A DNA stretch of 64,000 bases from Paracoccus haematequi (GTDB taxonomy: Bacteria > Pseudomonadota > Alphaproteobacteria > Rhodobacterales > Rhodobacteraceae): contig CAMCVS010000003.1 in assembly GCA_945881965.1 (NCBI GenBank), forward strand, positions 248,001 to 312,000. Direction: 5' to 3'. Below, in pieces: positions 34,142 to 43,459 of this stretch. The notes under the pieces were generated by a model. It saw only the letters and a program-made list of their open reading frames with translations, was not told the origin of the DNA and made no database searches. Numbering within the stretch: position 1 is the stretch's first letter; each line of letters starts with the position of its first letter. A program made the translations under genes and the position numbers.

Positions 34142-35146
34142 ATGAACACGCCCCTGATCGACCCGTTCCAGCGCCGCATTTCCTATCTGCGGGTGTCCGT
34201 CACCGACCGCTGCGATTTCCGCTGCGTCTATTGCATGTCGGAGCAGATGACGTTTCTGCCCAAGAAGCACTTGCTGACGCTGGAAGAACTGGACCGCCTC
34301 TGTTCCACCTTTGTCGGGCTGGGGGTGGAAAAGCTGCGGATTACCGGTGGCGAGCCTTTGGTGCGCAAGGGGATCATGACGTTTTTCGCTGCGATGGCGC
34401 GGCATCTGCAATCCGGCGCGCTGAAAGAACTGACGCTGACCACCAATGGCAGCCAGTTGGACCGATACGCTGCCGATCTGGCGGGAATGGGCGTGCGGCG
34501 GGTGAATGTGTCGCTCGATACGCTGGATGACGCGAAATTCACGGCGATCACCCGCTGGGGTCGGTTGCCGCAGGTGCTGAAGGGCATCGACGCGGCCCGC
34601 GCGGCAGGGTTGCGGATCAAGATCAACGCCGTGGCGCTGAAGGGCGTCAACGATGACGAATTGTTCCGCCTGACGGAATGGTGCGCGGATCAGGGCCATG
34701 ACCTGACCTGGATCGAGGTCATGCCGATGGGCGATATTGGCAACGAAGACCGGCTGGACCAGTTCTGGTCGCTGCGCGACCTGCGGGCGCGGCTGGCGGA
34801 GCGTTACACCCTGACCGATCTTGCGGAACGCAGCGGTGGCCCTGCGCGCTATGTCCGGCTGGAGGAAACCGGGCAAAAGGTGGGGTTCATAACGCCGCTC
34901 ACGCATAACTTCTGCGAAAGCTGCAACCGGGTGCGGATCACCTGCACCGGCGAGATTTTCACCTGTCTGGGGCAGGAAGGGCACAGCGACCTGCGTGCGC
35001 CACTGCGGGCATCAGATGACGATGTGGTGCTGGAGGCCGCGATCCGCGCCGCCATCGGATTGAAACCCAAGGGCCATGATTTCGACTATGCTCGGCAGGA
35101 TGTGGCGGGCCGGGTCAGCCGCCATATGAGCCATACCGGGGGCTGA
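34142..35146 (+). CDS. moaA: GTP 3',8-cyclase, molybdenum cofactor synthesis
   Basis: Radical-SAM enzyme for the first step of molybdopterin synthesis. 334 residues. Radical-SAM cysteines 24, 28 and 31 lie in [10 protein letters not shown]; the second cluster near the C-terminus is in [12 protein letters not shown]...[13 protein letters not shown] is the SAM-binding GGEP motif. The protein ends SHTGG, as MoaA enzymes do (C-terminal GG needed for activity). moaC is not adjacent. Confidence 0.97.
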   Translation: MNTPLIDPFQRRISYLRVSVTDRCDFRCVYCMSEQMTFLPKKHLLTLEELDRLCSTFVGLGVEKLRITGGEPLVRKGIMTFFAAMARHLQSGALKELTLTTNGSQLDRYAADLAGMGVRRVNVSLDTLDDAKFTAITRWGRLPQVLKGIDAARAAGLRIKINAVALKGVNDDELFRLTEWCADQGHDLTWIEVMPMGDIGNEDRLDQFWSLRDLRARLAERYTLTDLAERSGGPARYVRLEETGQKVGFITPLTHNFCESCNRVRITCTGEIFTCLGQEGHSDLRAPLRASDDDVVLEAAIRAAIGLKPKGHDFDYARQDVAGRVSRHMSHTGG

Positions 35147-35149
35147 GAG

Positions 35150-35195
35150 GTGGAGGGGGGCGCTGCCCCCCGGCTGCGCCTCCCCCCGGGATAGT
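35150..35195 (-). repeat. recurring GC-rich intergenic hairpin element, copy 1
   Basis: Read on the minus strand this has ATCCCGGGGGG, then a 7-bp stem GGGGGGC/GCCCCCC with a three-base loop (plus-strand 35155-35161 with 35165-35171). It closely matches the element at 62120. It lies between convergent moaA and M20 genes, where it could also act as a terminator. Confidence 0.7.
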
Positions 35196-35236
35196 TGTGA
35201 ACCGAAGAAGCCGAAAGACGGATCAGGCCCGCAAAG

Positions 35237-36400
35237 TCAGGCGGCGGGCATCCGGCGCTCGACCATCTCGGCATACCACGAACACCCCGCCGGGATCACC
35301 GCGTCGTTGAAGTTGTATTCCGGGTGATGCACCATCGCGGTGTCGCCGTTGCCAACCACGATATAGGCGCCGGGACGTTCTTCGAGCATGAAGGCGAAAT
35401 CCTCGCCGCCCATCACCAAGGGCGCGGGATGGCAATCTCCGCTGATGCCGCGCGCCACCTCGGCGGCAAAAGCGGTGGGTTCGTCGTGGTTCACCATCAC
35501 CGGGTAATTGCGGTTGTAATCCAGCGTGATGGTGCCGCCGAACGTGGCAGCGACGCCGGCGCAAATCTCGGTCATGCGCTTTTCGGCCAGATCGCGCAGC
35601 GCGTTCGACAAGGTGCGCACCGTGCCCTTGATCGCCACGCGCTGCGGGATGACGTTGAACGCCTTGGACGAGGTTTCAAAGGACGTGATCGACACCACGA
35701 TCTGCCCGATGGGGTCAGAGTTGCGCGACACGATGGATTGCAGCGCGGTGACCAGATGCGCGGCCATCAGCGTGGTGTCTACGGTATCCTGCGGCTTGGC
35801 GGCGTGACCGCCCTTGCCCTCGCAGTCGATGGTGATGAGATCCGTGGCGGCAAAGAACGGGCCGGGGCGGATCGCGAACTGGCCCACGGGCATGCCGGGC
35901 CAATTGTGCATGCCATAGACTTCCTGGATGCCGAAACGGTCCATCATGCCGTCCTGGCACATCTCACGCCCGCCGCCGCCGCCTTCTTCGGCGGGTTGGA
36001 AGATCACCACGGCGGTGCCGTCGAAATTGCGGGTTTCAGCCAGATATTTCGCCGCGCCCAAGAGCATCGCCGTGTGGCCATCGTGGCCACAGGCATGCAT
36101 CGCGCCGGGGGTTTTCGACGCATAGGGCAACCCGGTCTGTTCGTGGATCGGCAGCGCGTCCATATCGGCGCGCAGGCCGACGACTTTTCCGCTCGCGGTG
36201 GACCGCCCCCGGATCACGCCGACCACGCCGGTGCGGCCAATGCCGGTGACGATCTCGTCACAGCCAAATTCGCGCAGCTTTTCCGCGACCACAGCCGCAG
36301 TGCGGTGGGTGTCGAACAGGATTTCCGGGTGTTCGTGCAGATCACGGCGCCAAGCGGTGATTTCTTCGTGCATTTCGGCAAGGCGGTTCTTGACGGGCAT
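35237..36400 (-). CDS. M20-family amidohydrolase (copy 1 of 3)
   Basis: 387-residue metal-dependent hydrolase of the hippurate hydrolase/aminoacylase group (M20D): HACGHDGHTAML (metal Cys/His), PAEEGGGG (Glu), YGMHNWPG and MGGEDFAFML, with HHPEYNF near the end. It removes acyl groups from N-acyl-amino acids or cleaves short amides. The last gene of a leftward run. Very similar to copy 2 over the whole length. Stops 90 bases from the moaA end. Confidence 0.9.
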   Translation of the reverse strand: MPVKNRLAEMHEEITAWRRDLHEHPEILFDTHRTAAVVAEKLREFGCDEIVTGIGRTGVVGVIRGRSTASGKVVGLRADMDALPIHEQTGLPYASKTPGAMHACGHDGHTAMLLGAAKYLAETRNFDGTAVVIFQPAEEGGGGGREMCQDGMMDRFGIQEVYGMHNWPGMPVGQFAIRPGPFFAATDLITIDCEGKGGHAAKPQDTVDTTLMAAHLVTALQSIVSRNSDPIGQIVVSITSFETSSKAFNVIPQRVAIKGTVRTLSNALRDLAEKRMTEICAGVAATFGGTITLDYNRNYPVMVNHDEPTAFAAEVARGISGDCHPAPLVMGGEDFAFMLEERPGAYIVVGNGDTAMVHHPEYNFNDAVIPAGCSWYAEMVERRMPAA

Positions 36401-36414
36401 CGGGTGTCTCCTGA

Positions 36415-37584
36415 TCAGCGGGGCATGCGGGTTTCGACGATTTCGGCGTAAAAGCTGGCCCCATAGGGCGCGGCGGTATCGTCGAAATCATAGGCGGGGT
36501 GGTGGCAGATGGCGCTGTCGCCATTGCCAAGGAAGATATAGGCGCCGGGGCGGGCTTCGAGCATATACGAGAAATCCTCGGCCGGCATGATGGGGGGCGT
36601 GTTGCGGTCTACCTTGCCGGGGCCTGCGATGGCTTCGGCGCAGTCTGCCGCATAGGTCGTCTGATCGGCATGATTGATGGTGGGCGGATAGCCGCGCGCG
36701 TAAGTGATATCGGCCACCGCCCCATGCGCTCCCGCAATGCCTGTGACCAGAGCCTTGATCTGGGCCTCGACCGCGTCGCGCACCTCGGGGGTAAAGCAGC
36801 GCACCGTGCCGCGCAGTTTCGCCGTTTGCGCGATGATGTTGTGCGTGTCGCCTTCGGTCTGGAAGGTCGCGATGGTGACCACGGCCTTTTCCACCGGATC
36901 GACGTTGCGCGACACGATGGTGTTCAGCGCCAGCGCGATCTGGCTGCCGACCACCACCAGATCAATGCATTTGTGCGGCGCGGCGGCATGGCCGCCCTTG
37001 CCGGTCAACAGGATGACAAACTCATCGGCAGAGGCCATCTGCGGGCCGGGGCGGATCGCGAACTGTCCCACAGGCAGGCCGGGGCTGTTGTGCATCCCAT
37101 AGACCTCGGTGACGTTCCAGCGGTCCATCACGCCGTCCTCGACCATCTTCAGCCCGCCGGCCCCGCCCTCTTCGGCGGGCTGGAATAACAGCACCGCCGT
37201 GCCGTCGAAATTCCGCGTCTCGCAGAGGTATTTCGCCGCGCCCAAGAGCATCGCGGTATGGCCGTCGTGCCCGCAAGCATGCATCGCGCCGGGGATTTTC
37301 GACGCATAGGGCAGCCCGGTGATTTCCGACATCGGCAGCGCGTCCATATCGGCGCGCAGCGCGATGGTGCGCCCGGATGCATTGGTCTGGCCGCGAATCA
37401 CCCCAACGACGCCGGTGATGCCCACGCCCTCGACCACCTCGTCACAGCCAAACTCGCGCAGTTTCGCGGCCACGGTCGCGGCAGTGCGGTGGACCTCGAA
37501 CAGCACTTCGGGGTGCTCGTGGAAATCGCGCCGCCAGGCGGTCATCTCTGCGCTCAGTTCGGCGATGCGGTTCTTGATCGGCAT
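36415..37584 (-). CDS. M20-family amidohydrolase (copy 2 of 3)
   Basis: 389 residues with the same motifs as copy 1: HACGHDGHTAML, PAEEGGAGG, YGMHNSPG, AEDFSYML and HHPAYDF. The metal ligands are all kept, so both tandem copies should be active. The 14-base gap to copy 1 suggests cotranscription; the copies are products of duplication. Substrate likely an N-acylated amino acid imported by the neighbouring ABC system (inference from context). Confidence 0.9.
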   Translation of the reverse strand: MPIKNRIAELSAEMTAWRRDFHEHPEVLFEVHRTAATVAAKLREFGCDEVVEGVGITGVVGVIRGQTNASGRTIALRADMDALPMSEITGLPYASKIPGAMHACGHDGHTAMLLGAAKYLCETRNFDGTAVLLFQPAEEGGAGGLKMVEDGVMDRWNVTEVYGMHNSPGLPVGQFAIRPGPQMASADEFVILLTGKGGHAAAPHKCIDLVVVGSQIALALNTIVSRNVDPVEKAVVTIATFQTEGDTHNIIAQTAKLRGTVRCFTPEVRDAVEAQIKALVTGIAGAHGAVADITYARGYPPTINHADQTTYAADCAEAIAGPGKVDRNTPPIMPAEDFSYMLEARPGAYIFLGNGDSAICHHPAYDFDDTAAPYGASFYAEIVETRMPR

Positions 37585-37612
37585 GGGTGTTCCAGTCGTT
37601 TGAGGTGTTCTG

Positions 37613-38764
37613 TCAGGGGTTCAGGCGCATCTCGGCCAGCGCGGCAAAGAAACTGGCCCCGGCGGGGATGATGTCGTCGTTGAATTCATAGGCCGGGTTG
37701 TGCAGGTCGGCGCTGGCGCCATTGCCGATCCAGACATAGGCACCGGGGCGGGCGGCAAGGATATCGGCGAAATCCTCGGCGGCCATGTCGGGGGCCATGT
37801 CGCGGCGCACATCGCCCGCGACACGGGACGCGGCTTGGGCGGCATGGGCGGCGGCGGCGACATCATTGATGACGGGATCGACGCCGCGGAAATAGTCGAC
37901 CGTCGCGGTCGCGCCATAGGCCGCCGCCGTTGCCTGCGCAAGCGTGGTGATGCGGTCGCGCAAGACGGGGCGCAGCGCGGTGTCGAAAAACCGTGTGGTG
38001 CCGCGCAGGATCACCTGATCGGGGATGACGTTATAAGCGGTGCTGTCGGATTGCATGGCGCAGACCGACACCACCACCGGCTGGTGCGGATCGGTGTTGC
38101 GGCCGGGGATCGACGGCATGGCGACCACGATCGCCGCCGCCGCAAGCGTGGTATCCACCGCCAGATGCGGGCGCGCGCCATGGCCGCCCTTGCCCTGCAC
38201 GGTGATCGCGAACCCATCGGCGGCGGCCATCATCGGGCCGGGGCGCACGGCGAAGTGACCCGGGGCCAGACCGGGCCAATTGTGCAGGGCATAGACCTCG
38301 TCCACGCCCTCCAGGGCGCCATCGCCCAGCATCGCCTTGGCCCCGCCACCACCTTCTTCGGCGGGTTGGAAAAGCAGCACCACGCGCCCCGCAAAGGCGC
38401 GTGTTTCGGCCAGATACCGCGCCGCCGTCAACAGCATGGTGGTGTGGCCGTCATGACCGCAGGCATGCATCCGCCCCGGTATGATGGATGCATGCGCCAG
38501 CCCGGTGCGTTCGGTCAGCGCCAGCGCATCCATATCGGCCCGAAACGCGATGGTGCGCCCCGCCGCGCGCCCCTCGATCACCGCCACCACGCCGGTCTGG
38601 CCCACGCCGGTGCGCACCGTGTCACAGCCAAATTCGCGCAGACGTTCTGCCACGAAAGCCGCCGTCTGATGTTCGGCAAAGCGCAATTCCGGGTGCGCAT
38701 GCAGATGTTGCCGCCACGATTTGGCGTCGGGCAGAAATTCGGCGATGCGGTTGGTGATCGGCAT
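37613..38764 (-). CDS. M20-family amidohydrolase (copy 3 of 3)
   Basis: 383 residues, more divergent than copies 1 and 2: HACGHDGHTTML, PAEEGGGGAKAM, YALHNWPG, AEDFADIL. The C-terminal HHP becomes HNPAYEF, so one histidine of the pair is replaced by Asn. First of the tandem three in transcription order, 49 bases after the FAD oxidoreductase stop. Confidence 0.9.
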   Translation of the reverse strand: MPITNRIAEFLPDAKSWRQHLHAHPELRFAEHQTAAFVAERLREFGCDTVRTGVGQTGVVAVIEGRAAGRTIAFRADMDALALTERTGLAHASIIPGRMHACGHDGHTTMLLTAARYLAETRAFAGRVVLLFQPAEEGGGGAKAMLGDGALEGVDEVYALHNWPGLAPGHFAVRPGPMMAAADGFAITVQGKGGHGARPHLAVDTTLAAAAIVVAMPSIPGRNTDPHQPVVVSVCAMQSDSTAYNVIPDQVILRGTTRFFDTALRPVLRDRITTLAQATAAAYGATATVDYFRGVDPVINDVAAAAHAAQAASRVAGDVRRDMAPDMAAEDFADILAARPGAYVWIGNGASADLHNPAYEFNDDIIPAGASFFAALAEMRLNP

Positions 38765-38813
38765 GGTGTTCCTCTGGGGTGATGCTGGCCCATCGGCGAC
38801 GGACCCGCAAGGC

Positions 38814-40157
38814 CTAGAGGTTCGGACCCGGCGTCAAACGCGATCCATCCGCGAACCGCCCAAAACGGAAGCGGTGCATGTCATGGCCTGCGGGCTTGCC
38901 CTGCACCATGTCGGCGACGATGCGGCCAAAGGCTGGCCCGATGCCGAAGCCGTGCCCGCACATCCCCGTCGCCACCGTCAGCCCCGGCAGAGCCGCGCAA
39001 TGATCGACGATGGGCACCACATCGGGCAGCACGTCGATCATGCCCGCCCAGGCGCGGGAAACCTTTGGCGCGGGCTGGCCGGGGAAGGCGGCGGCGAATT
39101 GCTGGGGCAGTTGGGCCACCTTGGCGGCGGGCGGCGCGGGGTCCAAGATGCGGCAGCGTTCAAAGGGCGATTGTTCGTCATTGCGCCAGCGGCGCGGGGT
39201 GGTCCAGGCATCGGGATAGCCGCGCGGCGCGGCCAGACGCGGCACCACCTGAAACCCGCCTTTTGCCAGCAATTTCAGATAGACCGGCGTGTGGCGGATC
39301 GCGTCAGGCCCGATGAACAGCTCGGAATAGGCGGATGGGGCCAGCGTATAGCCGCCGTCATCGCGCCTGCGCCAGGCGAAATCCGAATCGGTCGCAGCCC
39401 CCGCCTGCACATCGGGCACGGGTTCGGTCGCCAGCACGGTCGCCCGCACGGACAGTTGCGGAATACGCACCCCGTGCCGCGCCATCAACAGCGCCGACCA
39501 CGCGCCCCCCGCCAGAACGACACGAACCGCGCGGATGCGGCCATGTTCCGTGACAACGCCCGCAACGCGGCCCGCAACCATGTCGAGGCCGCGCACCGCG
39601 CAGCCCTCGCGGATCACCACGCCCTCGCGCGCCGCCAGCCGTGCCAGTTCGGGCACCGCCGCCCAAGGCTCGCCGCGCATGTCGGACGGCGTGTGCAGCG
39701 CGCCTGCCCAGCGGTCCGCCGCCTGCGGCATCAGCGCGCGCAAGTCGCGCCGCGACAGGATGCGGCTGTCCAAGCCATGCCCGCGCGCGGATTCCAGCCA
39801 GTCCTGATAGCCCAAAAGCGTGGTGTCACTCTTGGCCAAATAGGTCACGCCCACGGTGGCAATCCCCAGCCGTCCCTGACAGTCGCGGTTCAGATCGGCC
39901 CATAAGCCACGGGATTCCAAGGATATCGGGATTTCCGCCGGATCGCGGCCCTGCGTGCGGATCCAGCCCCAGTTGCGGGTGGATTGTTCGGCCCCCACGC
40001 GCCCCTTGTCCAGCACGACCACGGACAGCCCGGCGCGCCGGGCATAGAGTGCGGTCGCCACGCCGATCACGCCACCGCCGATGATGACCAGATCGCAGGC
40101 ATCAGGCAACGCCCCCGTATGTTCGGGCGCATCAGGCAACCAATGCGGAAAACTCAC
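38814..40157 (-). CDS. FAD-dependent oxidoreductase (DAO family)
   Basis: 447-residue flavoprotein. Dinucleotide-binding DLVIIGGGVIGVATALYARRAG at the N-terminus (Rossmann GxGxxG at about 26-31), STRNWGWIRTQGRDPAEIP, and C-terminal TGMCGHGFGIGPAFGR. The DAO superfamily oxidises the C-N bond of amino acids or N-methyl compounds (glycine oxidase, D-amino acid dehydrogenase, sarcosine oxidase), producing an imine. Starts with GTG overlapping the ArgE-like gene's stop by four bases (GTGA). Likely acts on amino acids freed by the M20 enzymes. Confidence 0.87.
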   Translation of the reverse strand: MSFPHWLPDAPEHTGALPDACDLVIIGGGVIGVATALYARRAGLSVVVLDKGRVGAEQSTRNWGWIRTQGRDPAEIPISLESRGLWADLNRDCQGRLGIATVGVTYLAKSDTTLLGYQDWLESARGHGLDSRILSRRDLRALMPQAADRWAGALHTPSDMRGEPWAAVPELARLAAREGVVIREGCAVRGLDMVAGRVAGVVTEHGRIRAVRVVLAGGAWSALLMARHGVRIPQLSVRATVLATEPVPDVQAGAATDSDFAWRRRDDGGYTLAPSAYSELFIGPDAIRHTPVYLKLLAKGGFQVVPRLAAPRGYPDAWTTPRRWRNDEQSPFERCRILDPAPPAAKVAQLPQQFAAAFPGQPAPKVSRAWAGMIDVLPDVVPIVDHCAALPGLTVATGMCGHGFGIGPAFGRIVADMVQGKPAGHDMHRFRFGRFADGSRLTPGPNL

Positions 40158-41314
40158 AGCTTCGCCACCAGCCTTTGCATGAAGGCGTGCCCCTCGTTGA
40201 ACTGCGCAACCGTGATGAACTCATCGGGCTGATGCGCCTGCGCAATGTCGCCGGGGCCACAGACCACGGCGGAATAGCCCTTGTCCTGAAACTGTCCGGC
40301 CTCGGTGCCATAGCTGACCACATGGGTGCCATTGTCGCCGGTGATGGCGCGGACCAGCGCCTCGGCGGGGCCGTCCACCTCGGGGCGCAGGCCGGGCACG
40401 GCAAAGCGTTCCTCGACATCAATGCGCGCCTCGGGACGCACCGCCTGCATCGCGGCCTCGACGCGGCGGATTTCGCCCAGCACGCGGTCGCGCCAGACGG
40501 CATTGTCGTCAGACGGCACAGCGCGCCAGCCCAGATCGAACCGGCAATGTTTCGCGGTGATGTTGGACGCGGTGCCGCCGTTGATGATCCCGGTGTGCAG
40601 CGTGGTATAGGGAGGGTCGAACATCGCGGCCAATTCCGATGGGGTGGCCGCCGCATTCGCGGCGTTCACCTCGTTGGCCCACTGGATCAGCCGCGCGGCC
40701 TCCATGATCGCCGACACGCCCTGATAGGCGATCGAGGAATGCACCTCGAAACCCCAGACATCGACCCAGAACCCCTGCCCGCCCTTGTGGCCCGTGACAG
40801 CGGCCATCATCGAGGGTTCCCCCACGATCACCGACGCGGCCTTGGGGAACACGCGCAGCATTTCGTCGATCATCGGTGGCGCGCCGGTGCAGCCCACCTC
40901 TTCGTCAAAGGACAGCGCCAGTTGCAGCGGGCGGGCGACGCTCCGGCGATGCGCCTCGACCGTGGCCCAGATCGCCAGCGCATCGAAGCCCTTCATATCG
41001 CAGGTGCCGCGGCCAAAATATTTGCCGTCGCGTTCGGTGACGGTCCACGGGTCCGACGTCCAGGGCTGGCCATCGACGGGCACCACATCGGTATGGCCCG
41101 ACAGCACGATGCCCCCCGCCACGTCCGGCCCCGCATGTGCAATCAGCGCCGCCTTGTGCGGCTGCGCGGGATCGGGCCAGCGATGGGTGCGGATGCCGTG
41201 GCCATCCAGGTAATCCTGCACCCAATCCACCAAGGGCAGGTTGGTATCCCGGCTGACCGTCGGGAACGAGATCAGCTTGGTCATCAGATCAAGGGGGGAG
41301 AGGTGGAGGCTCAT
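40154..41314 (-). CDS. ArgE-type acetylornithine deacetylase-like M20 hydrolase
   Basis: 386-residue M20A-type dizinc hydrolase: VLSGHTDVVPVDGQPW (His/Asp), GRGTCDMKG, FDEEVGCTGA (Glu-Glu), and FDLGWRAVPSD. Closest to ArgE, which removes acetyl from N2-acetylornithine, but the location in a transport/catabolic cluster suggests scavenging rather than arginine synthesis. The ATG at 41314 lies two bases past the ATPase stop; a TTG at 41320 would overlap that stop. Coupled to the FAD gene. Confidence 0.85.
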   Translation of the reverse strand: MSLHLSPLDLMTKLISFPTVSRDTNLPLVDWVQDYLDGHGIRTHRWPDPAQPHKAALIAHAGPDVAGGIVLSGHTDVVPVDGQPWTSDPWTVTERDGKYFGRGTCDMKGFDALAIWATVEAHRRSVARPLQLALSFDEEVGCTGAPPMIDEMLRVFPKAASVIVGEPSMMAAVTGHKGGQGFWVDVWGFEVHSSIAYQGVSAIMEAARLIQWANEVNAANAAATPSELAAMFDPPYTTLHTGIINGGTASNITAKHCRFDLGWRAVPSDDNAVWRDRVLGEIRRVEAAMQAVRPEARIDVEERFAVPGLRPEVDGPAEALVRAITGDNGTHVVSYGTEAGQFQDKGYSAVVCGPGDIAQAHQPDEFITVAQFNEGHAFMQRLVAKL

Positions 41315-41316
41315 GG

Positions 41317-43173
41317 TCAATACCCGCTGTCGGTGGTCAGCACCAGATGGCCGGGTGACACGGTGTGATAAACTGACGGTTCAGCCCGAAAGCCGACGGG
41401 GCGGATCGGCGAAGGGATCGGTTTGAAATTCAGGTCTTTTTCCGACTTGCGCTTGGTCGGGTCGGCGATGGGGACCGCCTTCATCAGCGCCTTGGTATAG
41501 GGGTGCTGCGGGTTTTCGAACACGGCTTGGCGCGAGCCGATTTCGACGATCCGGCCCAGATACATCACCGCAACGTCATGGCTGACCCGTTCCACCACCG
41601 CCATGTCATGGCTGATGAACAGGAAGGACAGGCCAAGGTCTGCCTGCAATTCCATCATCAGGTTCAGCACCTGCGCCTGTACCGACACGTCCAGCGCCGA
41701 GACGCTTTCATCGGCCACGATCAGCTTGGGGTTCAGCGCCAGCGCGCGCGCAATCGCCACCCGCTGCCGTTGGCCGCCCGACAATTCATGCGGGAAACGG
41801 TTCAGATAGCTGCGCGGCAGTTCCACGCGGTCGAACAGCATTTCCACCCGCGTCTGCAAGGCCTGCCCCGTCAGCGTGCCGTAATTCCACATCGGTTCGG
41901 ACACCTGGTCGATCAGCTTCATCTGCGGGTTCAGGCTGGCAAACGGGTCCTGAAAGATCATCTGCATGTCGCGACGCGCCTCGCGCAGGCCGGTCTTGTC
42001 CAGCGCGATGATATCCTTGCCTTCCAGGATCACCGAGCCTGACAGCGGTTCAACCAGCCGCAGCAGTGACCGACCCGCCGAGGATTTGCCGCAACCTGAT
42101 TCGCCCACCAGTGACAGCGTGCGGCCCTTTTTCAGCGTGAAGGACACGTCTTCGACCGCATGAACATTGGCGATCAGGCGGCGCAACAGCCCGCCGCGCA
42201 CCGGGAAACGGGTGGTCAGGCCCTTGACCTCTAACAGCACCTCGTCGCCGCCGGGGATCGGTTTGATCTGGTCCTGCCGCTGGCCCAACAGGCGCATGGG
42301 TTCAGGCATCGTCTTGCCCGTCATCTCGCCCAGCTTGGGCACGGCGGCCAGCAGCGCCTTGGTGTAATCATGCTGTGGCGCGCTGAAAATCTGTTCCACC
42401 GGGCCTTCTTCAACCTTGCGGCCGCGATACATCACCACCACGCGGTCGGCCATCTGCGCCACCACGGCCATGTCATGCGTGATGAACATCACCGCCGTGC
42501 CGGTGTCGCGTTTCAGCCGGTCGATCAGGGCCAGAATCTCGGCCTGAATCGTCACATCAAGCGCAGTGGTCGGTTCATCGGCGATCAGCAGGCGGGGTTC
42601 GCAGGCCAGCGCCATCGCGATCACCACGCGCTGCCGCATGCCCCCCGACAATTCGTGCGGGTATTGTTTCATCCGCCGCGCGGGTTCGGGAATGCGGACT
42701 TCGCGCAGCAAATCCAGCGCCTTGGCCTCGGCCTGGTCGCGGGTCAGGCCGCGATGCACGCGCAAGCCTTCGGTCAATTGGCGGCCCACGGTGAACACCG
42801 GGTTTAGGGCCGTCATCGGTTCCTGAAAGATCATCCCGATTTCGTTGCCGCGAATCGTGCGCATCAGGCCCTGTTCGGTCTGGGCCAGATCAATCTCGCC
42901 GCCCGCTTTGCGATCAAAGATAAGCTTGCCGCCGGTGATCTTGCCGCCACCAAATTCCACCAGCCGCATCAAGGACAGCGATGACACCGACTTGCCCGAC
43001 CCGGATTCGCCCACCACAGCGACGGTTTCGCCGGGGTTGATGGTGAACGACACATCCTCGACCCCCACCACGGTGCCGGATTTCGTCTCGAATTCCACCC
43101 GCAGGTTTTCGATCCGCGCGATGGGTCGGTCGATTGGCCGGTCGGTGGATTGGGTCTCGGCGTTGTCCAGCAT
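41317..43173 (-). CDS. fused peptide ABC transporter ATPase (DppD-DppF type)
   Basis: 618 residues with two complete ABC domains in one chain. Domain 1 has Walker A GESGSGKS, LSGGMRQR and LLIADEPTTALD. Domain 2 has GESGCGKS, LSGGQRQR and LIVADESVSALD. Both end with oligopeptide/dipeptide C-terminal segments. It powers the permeases encoded divergently at 45245-47177. I chose the ATG at 43173 (GGGGG upstream); 43185 is TTG. First gene of the leftward operon ATPase-ArgE-FAD-M20-M20-M20. Confidence 0.93.
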   Translation of the reverse strand: MLDNAETQSTDRPIDRPIARIENLRVEFETKSGTVVGVEDVSFTINPGETVAVVGESGSGKSVSSLSLMRLVEFGGGKITGGKLIFDRKAGGEIDLAQTEQGLMRTIRGNEIGMIFQEPMTALNPVFTVGRQLTEGLRVHRGLTRDQAEAKALDLLREVRIPEPARRMKQYPHELSGGMRQRVVIAMALACEPRLLIADEPTTALDVTIQAEILALIDRLKRDTGTAVMFITHDMAVVAQMADRVVVMYRGRKVEEGPVEQIFSAPQHDYTKALLAAVPKLGEMTGKTMPEPMRLLGQRQDQIKPIPGGDEVLLEVKGLTTRFPVRGGLLRRLIANVHAVEDVSFTLKKGRTLSLVGESGCGKSSAGRSLLRLVEPLSGSVILEGKDIIALDKTGLREARRDMQMIFQDPFASLNPQMKLIDQVSEPMWNYGTLTGQALQTRVEMLFDRVELPRSYLNRFPHELSGGQRQRVAIARALALNPKLIVADESVSALDVSVQAQVLNLMMELQADLGLSFLFISHDMAVVERVSHDVAVMYLGRIVEIGSRQAVFENPQHPYTKALMKAVPIADPTKRKSEKDLNFKPIPSPIRPVGFRAEPSVYHTVSPGHLVLTTDSGY

Positions 43174-43459
43174 GGTGGCCCCCAAGGGTATGCACAGGAA
43201 ATGATCATCACACGCTAGGGGGCGCTGGCAGGCGCTGTCAAACGCTTCGCTGGGCTATGCAAACGAACAGCCTGCCGTTGACGCGAGGACATGCCACAAA
43301 TTTCGTCATTGCGCCCGTCGGGTTTTGCCGGAAATCTGTGCGGCATCGCGTCAGGGTCTTGCGAAACACAAGCGCCCGGATGAGGATGCCCCAACAACCG
43401 CGACAGCAAGGCACGCGGGACCACCAGAGACACAGCCCGTGTCCAACAAGGAGAGAAGT
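43174..43459. promoter_or_regulatory. divergent control region of the peptide transport locus
   Basis: 286 bases between the leftward ATPase operon and the rightward binding-protein operon. No gene. A TTGACG about 17 bases before TTTCGT (near 43276) is a weak rightward promoter candidate. CTTG-N7-CAAG lies near 43360. Both operons are probably controlled from here. Confidence 0.5.
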